Source: Clostridiales bacterium (lineage in GTDB: Bacteria > Bacillota > Clostridia > Peptostreptococcales > Anaerovoracaceae). Taken from it: DNA of 64,000 bases. The stretch is taken from NCBI GenBank assembly GCA_009911365.1, contig QXXF01000001.1, forward strand, positions 310,001 through 374,000, read 5' to 3'. Under the pieces are notes generated by a model. It worked only from the letters and a program-made list of their open reading frames with translations. It was not told the DNA's origin and searched no databases. How positions within the stretch are numbered: position 1 is the stretch's first letter; every line of letters starts with the position of its first letter. Shown one piece after another: positions 58,089 to 64,000 of the stretch. Made by a program: the position numbers and the translations under genes.

Positions 58089-58264
58089 GGCTCAGCCCTC
58101 CTTTTCTAGATTTCCTTGCGGATTTCTATGTGGACAGAGGGTCATAGTCCCTCTAGAGAGGGCTCACCGCCTACCATTTTAGTAGTATCTTTTTCTATTT
58201 CACCATAACTTTACATTTATTTCAATAATAACAATTTGTTTTTATATATTTTATTTCTCTCACT

Positions 58265-59596
58265 CTATCTCGTTTTTCCTCCCTTATACCAGACCCGCTT
58301 GGTAACCATATAGCACAGGGGCATCAAATAGAGAAACACAGCATAAGGCAGTGCTTCGACGCCCACCCCCAGCATACCCAAGGGCACAGTGCAGGCGATA
58401 GCCCAAGGCATCAGGCCCGCTGTGACGATCACCGAATTTTCAATGTCAATGGCAAGTTCCGTTTTGCTGGCTCCTTGCGCTTCGTAAGGCTTTCCCAAAA
58501 GATCGCTGCACATGATGGAAGCGATGGTCTGGTTGCAGAAGATCCCTGTGGTGGCAAGACCCGTGATCACCATGGTTCCAAACCTACCGATGCGTCCCAT
58601 GAGCTTTTCCAGCAGCTGCTGGATGTTTCCCAGCATATCAGTGCCGCTAAAGATCCCTGAATAGGAGCAGGACAAGAATACAATGCCGCAGACTTCCAAC
58701 ATGGAAACCGCACCGCCGCCATCTAGGATCGTCCCCAGACTACCGCTTTGGGCGGAATAGCCCATGACCGCAAATTTGCAGGTTTCCCAAAAGGACAGCC
58801 CCTGTACGGCCACGGAAACCACAGCGCCGCTGATGACGCTGGTAGCCATGGCGATCATCACATTGACTTTCAGCAAAGGCAGGACCAGCATCAGGAGAGC
58901 CGGAACCACCAGCCACCAATTGATAGTAAAATCGCTTTGCAGCGCACGCAGGATAGTATCATCCACATGAGTGATGGGATGCTTGATGGACAGTACCAAG
59001 TAAATAACCGCAGAAAGAGCCAGCGGCACAATGCCTGTTTTCATCATTTCCCGTACATTGTCATATATCCGGGTATGGGTCACCGCAGCTACCAGGTTAG
59101 CACTGGAAGAAGCAGGAGAGCCTCTGTCGCCAAAATACACGCCGGACATAACCGCCCCCGCAGTGACGATCTCACTGACACCGCCGCTCCTGGCCAGGGC
59201 CATGAAAATGACCCCCACTGTGCCGGCCACGCCGAAGGAAGTGCCCAGAGCATAGGACAGCAGGCAAGCCAGCACAAAGGTGATGAAAAGAAACATGGGC
59301 GGCGTGATGATCTGGATTCCGTAGTAGACAAAAAAGGTGATGGTCCCCGCCGAACGCCACAAAGCGGTGATCAGGCCAATCAACATCAGCACTTCGATAA
59401 CTACCAGGGAATCCTTCGCGCCTTTTCCCGCCATTTTTCCCACTTGAGAAAAAGAAAAGCCCTTGCGGAGCGCCACGATGTAAAAGCAAATCAACCCTAC
59501 TGCCAAAGGCAGCAACATGGGACCGTTCACGATCAGGCATCCAGTCATGACCGCAATAAACACAGCAAACGCAATCAGCACATCCAAGTTTTTCAC
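58265..59596 (-). CDS. nhaC: Na+/H+ antiporter, NhaC family
   Basis: 443 residues with 11-12 membrane segments. Family motifs: VLMLIGLITALWRSAGTI, 'SYALGTSFGVAGTVGVIFM', 'SGVYFGDRGSPASSSANLVAA' and 'SGIFSGTDMLGN'. NhaC-type carriers exchange Na+ for H+, though relatives swap organic acids (malate/lactate) or amino acids. The start is GTG 59596, with AAAGGAAAG just upstream. It may carry the substrate or product of the decarboxylase encoded upstream (130 bp), if they are one operon. Confidence 0.88.
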   Translation of the reverse strand: MKNLDVLIAFAVFIAVMTGCLIVNGPMLLPLAVGLICFYIVALRKGFSFSQVGKMAGKGAKDSLVVIEVLMLIGLITALWRSAGTITFFVYYGIQIITPPMFLFITFVLACLLSYALGTSFGVAGTVGVIFMALARSGGVSEIVTAGAVMSGVYFGDRGSPASSSANLVAAVTHTRIYDNVREMMKTGIVPLALSAVIYLVLSIKHPITHVDDTILRALQSDFTINWWLVVPALLMLVLPLLKVNVMIAMATSVISGAVVSVAVQGLSFWETCKFAVMGYSAQSGSLGTILDGGGAVSMLEVCGIVFLSCSYSGIFSGTDMLGNIQQLLEKLMGRIGRFGTMVITGLATTGIFCNQTIASIMCSDLLGKPYEAQGASKTELAIDIENSVIVTAGLMPWAIACTVPLGMLGVGVEALPYAVFLYLMPLCYMVTKRVWYKGGKTR

Positions 59597-59727
59597 CTTT
59601 CCTTTCTAACTAGACGCAGGACACGTTCAGACACCCCTCTATGGCGACTAATGGCCACTTCCTCGCCCTAGCTTTTATTTCACATGCCCAAGCGCGGGCC
59701 TAAGCGAAATGACTGCCGTAGCAAATG

Positions 59728-61173
59728 TCACGCACCCACCGTCACTTTCCCTGCGTCATTGACACCAATGACTTTTTCCCCCGCCTGACGCAGCCTGGCG
59801 ATATACTGGAGATCTTCTTTTTCCAGTTTTTCTCCTGGGCAAATCAGCGGGATCCCCGGCGGGTAAGGGATAATGGACGTAGCGCAGATCATGCCCTCCG
59901 CATGTTCCAGCTTGACCCTTTTTTTATGTTTAGGCACTGGGAACAGCTCTGTTTTTTTCGGCATTTTCCCGCCGTTTCCACCAATATTTTCCGTTGATTT
60001 TTTTGATGTCACCTGCAAGCCTGCTTCCATTTCAATCTCCTCCAAAGCTTCCAGAAGCCGCTGAAAATCACTACGCTGGTTTCCAATCCCAGACATGAGC
60101 ATCAGGATATTCCCTGTTGTCAGTTCAGAGAAGATCCCCCTTTCCATCAGTGCGTTTTCCAATTCTGCAGCCGTGATACCCAGCCCGCTGGTGTCAATGT
60201 TGATCTTGCTCCGGTCCAGCAAACGGCTGTCCTTTATCACCCGCAAGCCAGAAATCTTCTTGACAGACCCGTAGAAATAATCTAGGTTCTCGTTCCAATG
60301 TTTCATCAGCTCCGCCCCATGGTGCTCCAGCAAATCAGCACTAATATCCAGGGAGGCCATCAGCAGATAAGAAGGGCTGGTGCTCTGAATGGCCTGTAGC
60401 TTGTCCTCCAGCACATACCGATCCACTCTCTGGGAATTCAAATTCAGCACCGCGCTTTGGGTAAAGGAAGCCAGGGTCTTGTGAACGCTGTTGATCACAA
60501 TGTCAGCACCTGATTCCTCTGCGCATTTAGGCCCTGTTCCACTGTATTCTTTTTTGCTGAGCCACTTCAAATGCGCGCCGTGGGCCTGATCTACGATCAG
60601 TATTTTTCCGTGCTCGTGAACAATCTGGGCGATTTCCCTAATATCACTGCAAACGCCATAATAATTGGGGCTAGGCAAAATCACTGCGCTGGCCTGAGAA
60701 TTTTCCTGGATGGCCCGCTCTATTTCCGCAGCCGTGACCTGGCCTAAGATCCCGTACTCTTCCATCATTTCTGGATAAACGTAGGCTGGCTGGATATCTC
60801 CCAGGGACAAGGCGTTGAAAACCGATTTGTGGCAGTTCCTAGCCATAATCAGCTTCCCACCCTGTGGCACACTGGCTAAGATCGCCCCAATGATGCCGCT
60901 GCTGGTGCCGTTGACGAGCATATACGAATGTTCTGCCTCGTAAAGCCGCACATAGCGCTGCTGCGTCTCTCTCAGGATCCCCTCTGTTTGAAACAAATTG
61001 TCAGCACCAGGGATCTCCGTGATGTCGCAGTCCATGAATCTCTGGAGGAATTCACCGTATCCATGTTTTTGATAAAGCTTGCTGCCTTTATGCCCTGGCA
61101 TGTGAAAAGAAATCGGCTCCTTTGCCGCATGTTCCAGCAAAAAATCCATTGTGGTCTTCTTTTTTTTCTCCAT
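59728..61173 (-). CDS. Orn/Lys/Arg decarboxylase-family PLP enzyme
   Basis: 481 residues, the short Gram-positive form. SFHMPGHKGS near the start, 'MLVNGTSSGIIGAILA', 'LIVDQAHGAHLKW', and the PLP Lys in NSVHKTLASFTQ. The C-terminal ~100 residues ('IPYPPGIPLICPGE') form the usual wing. It makes cadaverine, putrescine or agmatine from the basic amino acid; specificity cannot be read by eye. AAAGGAG site. With NhaC downstream it could be an acid-response or polyamine pair. Divergent from cca. Confidence 0.9.
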   Translation of the reverse strand: MEKKKKTTMDFLLEHAAKEPISFHMPGHKGSKLYQKHGYGEFLQRFMDCDITEIPGADNLFQTEGILRETQQRYVRLYEAEHSYMLVNGTSSGIIGAILASVPQGGKLIMARNCHKSVFNALSLGDIQPAYVYPEMMEEYGILGQVTAAEIERAIQENSQASAVILPSPNYYGVCSDIREIAQIVHEHGKILIVDQAHGAHLKWLSKKEYSGTGPKCAEESGADIVINSVHKTLASFTQSAVLNLNSQRVDRYVLEDKLQAIQSTSPSYLLMASLDISADLLEHHGAELMKHWNENLDYFYGSVKKISGLRVIKDSRLLDRSKINIDTSGLGITAAELENALMERGIFSELTTGNILMLMSGIGNQRSDFQRLLEALEEIEMEAGLQVTSKKSTENIGGNGGKMPKKTELFPVPKHKKRVKLEHAEGMICATSIIPYPPGIPLICPGEKLEKEDLQYIARLRQAGEKVIGVNDAGKVTVGA

Positions 61174-61318
61174 GGAAAATCTCCTTTGCTATTGATTCTT
61201 AGTTGTACCATTATATCGCTTTTGTGGTAAAATAGGAAGCATAGAAATCGGAAACCACATGCGGAAACGAAAGGCCATCCCCTAGCGCAATGGCCCGAGT
61301 GACCTGAAAGGAGGCACT

Positions 61319-62674
61319 ATGATCAAACTTCCCCAACCTGTGACCCGGCTCATTGGCATTCTGGAAGCCAGCGGGCACGAGGCCTTTGTTGTCGGCGGCT
61401 GTGTCCGGGACAGCCTGATGGATCGAAAACCCAATGACTGGGATATCTGCACCAGTGCCCGGCCAGAAGAAATGAAGGCGTGTTTTTCTGATTTTCCAGT
61501 CATCGAAACAGGCCTCAAGCATGGAACCCTGACAGTGCTCATGGATCATCGGCCTTTTGAAATCACCACATACCGCATTGATGGCGATTATTCTGACGGC
61601 CGCCGGCCGGATCAAGTGACTTTCACCTCCAGCTTGCAGGCAGATCTGGCTCGCCGGGACTTTACCATCAACGCCATGGCCTATCATCCCGCCGCTGGGT
61701 TGGTGGATCCCTTCGGCGGGCAAAACGACCTGCGGCATCGGATCATCCAATGCGTAGGCACGGCTGCGGAGCGTTTTGAAGAAGACGCACTGCGCATCAT
61801 GCGGGCGGTTCGCTTCGCTTCCCAGCTGGAGTTTGCAATCGAAGAAAAAACCTCTGCCGCCCTGGATGCCCGTCTGCCTCTGCTGGACCGCGTTTCCCCA
61901 GAACGCATCCGCATAGAGTTTGACAAGCTGCTCCGCGGACCGGACGCAATGAAAGTCTTGGCCCAATACCGGCAGGTCATCGCTCATATCATCCCCGAGG
62001 CTGAGGCCATGTTCGATTTGGATCAGCGAAATCCCTACCACGCATACACGGTATGGGATCATACGCTCCATGCGGTTTCTCATGTAAAAAACACGACTGT
62101 GCTAAAGCTGGCGGCATTTTTTCACGACATTGGAAAACCCGGCTCCATGACTATTGGAGAAGATGGCAGAGGCCACTTTTACAAGCACGAGCGGCTCAGT
62201 GAAGAGTTGACAGAACAGATCATGCGGCGGCTCAAGTACGACAACGCCACCCGCATTACTGTCACAATACTGATCCACAACCATGGCATCGTGTTCCGTC
62301 CAGACCCAAGGCAGGCCCGCAGGCTGCTGTCCAAGCTGGGAGAAGAACGGCTGCGCCTTTTGATCGAGCTGGAATACGCAGATGTGAAAAGCCAAAACCC
62401 CATTTACACAGAAGAGCGGGTAGCAAATATCCAGGCCTTCAGCCAAATCGTAGATCAGGTTCTGGAAGCAGAGCAATGTTTCTCTCTGCGTCATATGAAG
62501 CTACAAGGCAAAGACCTACTGTCCATGGGCTTGCCGCAGGGTCCGAAGATTGGCAGAGTCCTCAACGCCCTATTGGAACAAGTGGTTGAAGGCCGACTGC
62601 CCAATGAAAAAAAGGCTCTGACGCATGCCGCCAAAGCCATGATCGCATCTGACAGAAGCAGGCCTGATTCTTAA
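61319..62674 (+). CDS. cca: CCA tRNA nucleotidyltransferase with HD domain
   Basis: 451 residues. Head: FVVGGCVRDSLMDRKPNDWDI (GGxVRD and DxD), neck 'RRDFTINAMAY', 'EEDALRIMRAVRFASQL' and 'SPERIRIEFDKLL'. The C-terminal HD part has 'AYTVWDHTLHAV' and 'LAAFFHDIGKPGS'. It adds or repairs the tRNA 3' CCA. GAAAGGAGG site before the ATG. The tRNA-Ser in this window encodes its own CCA, so repair is the likely main role for that tRNA. Confidence 0.95.
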   Translation: MIKLPQPVTRLIGILEASGHEAFVVGGCVRDSLMDRKPNDWDICTSARPEEMKACFSDFPVIETGLKHGTLTVLMDHRPFEITTYRIDGDYSDGRRPDQVTFTSSLQADLARRDFTINAMAYHPAAGLVDPFGGQNDLRHRIIQCVGTAAERFEEDALRIMRAVRFASQLEFAIEEKTSAALDARLPLLDRVSPERIRIEFDKLLRGPDAMKVLAQYRQVIAHIIPEAEAMFDLDQRNPYHAYTVWDHTLHAVSHVKNTTVLKLAAFFHDIGKPGSMTIGEDGRGHFYKHERLSEELTEQIMRRLKYDNATRITVTILIHNHGIVFRPDPRQARRLLSKLGEERLRLLIELEYADVKSQNPIYTEERVANIQAFSQIVDQVLEAEQCFSLRHMKLQGKDLLSMGLPQGPKIGRVLNALLEQVVEGRLPNEKKALTHAAKAMIASDRSRPDS

Positions 62675-62750
62675 CATCCCGCCGCTTTCGCACATATCAG
62701 CAGCATGGATCGGATTTTAGACAGGGCCAGCGCATGGAGCCTTCCCGCAC

Positions 62751-63647
62751 TCAAGTTTTCTTTACCTTGGATGGAAACTCCGCAATCACAATAGCGGTCA
62801 GCATCATTGCGCAACCAATGATCATGCGCCCTCGGAACACTTCTCCGGTGAGGGTGATGGCAAAGATTGTACCAAACACGGTCTCTGTGGAAAGGATGAT
62901 CGCCGTGTGATTGGCAGGTGCGAACCGCTGACACAAATTCTGCAGCAAAAAGGCGAAGGCCGTGTTGAAGGTCATCAAATAAAGGAGGCCGCACAGTGCG
63001 GAAGACCGCATGTCCATCAAGCTTTCTCCATCTGCCAGCAGCAAGGCTGTGACTGCAGAAAAAACTGCTGCTGCCGCGATTTGCAGAAACGTAAAAAGTG
63101 TCGCGTCCATATCCTTCATGAAAATACCGATGAGTACCACCTGCAGGGAAAATGTGATAGCGAAGAGAAAGGTGAGAAAATCCCCCAGCCCTATAGTGAA
63201 ATCATCTTTTAAAGTCAGCAAAGCGATCCCGAACAAAGCTATGAACGCTGCCGCGATGATTTTTTTCGATGGTTTTGTCTTCAAAATGACCCAGGAAAGC
63301 AAGGGCACCAGCACCGTATACAGGGAAATGATGAAACTTTGCTTTCCCGGCGTGGTGTATTGGAGTCCAATGGTCTGGATGGTATTTCCAAAGAACATGA
63401 GAAAGCCGACCATCGCTGCGCACAAAATCATTTTCTTATTGATCAGCTTGAATTTCCTAAGGCAGAAAAAAGCCATGATGATCGCTGCGCCCGCGTAGCG
63501 ATAGGCCATGATGTTCAGCGGCCCCATGTCCTGCAACGCGAATTTTCCCGCCACAAAACCACCGCCCCAAAACAGGGCCACCAACAGCAAGCCGATGTCT
63601 GCCATGATGATGTTTCGTTTTTGATTGGTTTCCTTGTTCAGATCCAT
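62751..63647 (-). CDS. EamA/DMT-family transporter (second)
   Basis: 298 residues from ATG 63647 (AGAGGG upstream). Ten membrane helices in two EamA halves: LLLVALFWGGGFVAGKFAL, 'YTVLVPLLSWVILKTKPSKK', 'NTAFAFLLQNLCQRFAPANHTAIIL', 'STETVFGTIFAITLTGEVF'. Probable metabolite exporter, substrate unknown. It is convergent with cca; 76 bp separate them without a clear terminator. Confidence 0.9.
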   Translation of the reverse strand: MDLNKETNQKRNIIMADIGLLLVALFWGGGFVAGKFALQDMGPLNIMAYRYAGAAIIMAFFCLRKFKLINKKMILCAAMVGFLMFFGNTIQTIGLQYTTPGKQSFIISLYTVLVPLLSWVILKTKPSKKIIAAAFIALFGIALLTLKDDFTIGLGDFLTFLFAITFSLQVVLIGIFMKDMDATLFTFLQIAAAAVFSAVTALLLADGESLMDMRSSALCGLLYLMTFNTAFAFLLQNLCQRFAPANHTAIILSTETVFGTIFAITLTGEVFRGRMIIGCAMMLTAIVIAEFPSKVKKT

Positions 63648-63856
63648 AAAAAGGCCCTCTTCCATTTTAGTCACGCAGTATTATTCTACATGAATCCGTG
63701 GAAAAGGGCAATTCTTTATTTTACATATGATGGAAAACTTTTATATAATCGGCCGTAACACGCCTTTCACTTTGCCGCCTGCCCGGCTGTACCGCACTGG
63801 CCCTGGTAGGGATTCGATTTCCACGCCGCCGCCTATGTACAGTGAAACATGGTTCA

Positions 63857-64000
63857 CTACGCCTGCTGATCCTCTGTTTCCTCAATCACCAGCCGCCATG
63901 AAGATTTCGTCTTTTTCCACCAGTCGTTGGGATACGTTATTTTCAGTAACGCTTCTTTGGCGTTTGCCAGCTTGTAGGTCTTTTTCGTGACCCACTTGCT
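63857..64000 (-). CDS. C-terminal end of an unidentified protein (cut by the window edge)
   Basis: The minus-strand frame is open from the window edge to a TAG at 63857-63859. It encodes 47 residues: SKWVTKKTYKLANAKEALLK, 'TYPNDWWKKTKSSWRLV', then an acidic tail EETEDQQA. The Lys/Trp-rich style resembles the secreted proteins of this genome. Family not recognised. Confidence 0.4.
   Translation of the reverse strand, partial: SKWVTKKTYKLANAKEALLKITYPNDWWKKTKSSWRLVIEETEDQQA

Noticed and set aside
58748-59671. 307-codon open frame on the plus strand
   Set aside because: It is antisense to nhaC, is rich in His/Gln/Arg in a way typical of shadow frames, has no ribosome site and no family motif.
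61211-62083. 290-codon open frame on the minus strand
   Set aside because: Antisense to cca, whose motifs are complete; no ribosome site.
1-64000. CRISPR array or cas genes
   Set aside because: No regularly spaced repeats of 23-47 bp and no Cas-like protein were seen.
1-64000. Complete insertion sequence or prophage
   Set aside because: No transposase, integrase or structural phage gene was recognised; repeats near tRNA-Ser lack such genes.

Overview
The window is a bacterial chromosome segment, most likely from an anaerobic, amino-acid-fermenting member of the Clostridia (Bacillota). An Anaerovoracaceae/Family XIII-type genome would fit, but no marker here fixes the genus. The grounds are strong GGAGG-type ribosome sites with frequent TTG and GTG starts, DacF-like and YkuD cell-wall enzymes, YrzB (DUF1292), a CD1871A-type CXXC peptide in a thiol/ferredoxin operon, a Pct-type CoA-transferase, an ornithine-racemase-like enzyme, Fe-S aldo/keto reductases, and no recognisable aerobic respiratory gene. 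Most genes lie on the minus strand.

Layout. 1-1056: end of an XRE regulator and a Phd/ParE toxin-antitoxin pair behind a consensus promoter. 1057-4971: an AT-rich, visibly decaying cassette with a small secreted protein, an ABC ATPase, two broken FtsX-type permeases and an intact VanZ-like gene. 4951-11092: sigma-54-type regulator, Orr-like racemase and two acyl-CoA synthetases. 11100-17436: cold-shock gene with a hairpin leader, secreted protein, small Cys-rich protein, FAD dehydrogenase, L,D-transpeptidase and DUF1292 protein. 17505-24440: uvrC, dacF, an ApgM-type mutase and the divergent serC/serA pair. 24515-26110: polyferredoxin, CXXC peptide and TlpA-like lipoprotein. 26436-31923: AAA/PD-(D/E)XK protein, sensor remnant, zinc ribbon, BrkB, rdgB, tandem DUF6506-like protein and a 2-hydroxyacid dehydrogenase. 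31942-35643: CoA-transferase, crotonase and GntP-type permease. 35906-37968: a YafY regulator and zinc-ribbon gene between two related small-ORF units.

38092-48237: Fe-S aldo/keto reductase, PpaC-type pyrophosphatase, GGDEF response regulator, FMN-binding lipoprotein and chemoreceptor, then a secreted flavodoxin / Fe-S aldo-keto reductase / DUF362 operon. 48482-51036: a scrambled accessory patch with a broken acetyltransferase, a CopG-like gene, hypotheticals, repeats and tRNA-Ser(GGA). 51203-57589: EamA transporter, DUF3830, DUF3021/LytTR pair, thrC, split coaC/coaB, VOC protein and a Mop-like protein. 57990-64000: a 32-residue membrane peptide, NhaC antiporter, basic amino acid decarboxylase, cca, a second EamA transporter and the end of an unidentified gene.

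Functional themes are serine/threonine synthesis (serA, serC, thrC, and an ApgM family sometimes proposed to be a homoserine kinase), acyl-CoA metabolism (two synthetases, Pct, crotonase), thiol and flavin redox modules facing the outside of the cell, and c-di-GMP/chemotaxis signalling. No complete insertion sequence, prophage or CRISPR array was seen. The most unusual points are a fully symmetric overlapping divergent promoter between serC and serA, a 200-bp insertion that regenerates the 3' end of tRNA-Ser and has a degenerate relative 2 kb away, terminator-like hairpins in the leaders of csp and the chemoreceptor gene, paired operators at the YafY cassette, and several genes below 60 codons.
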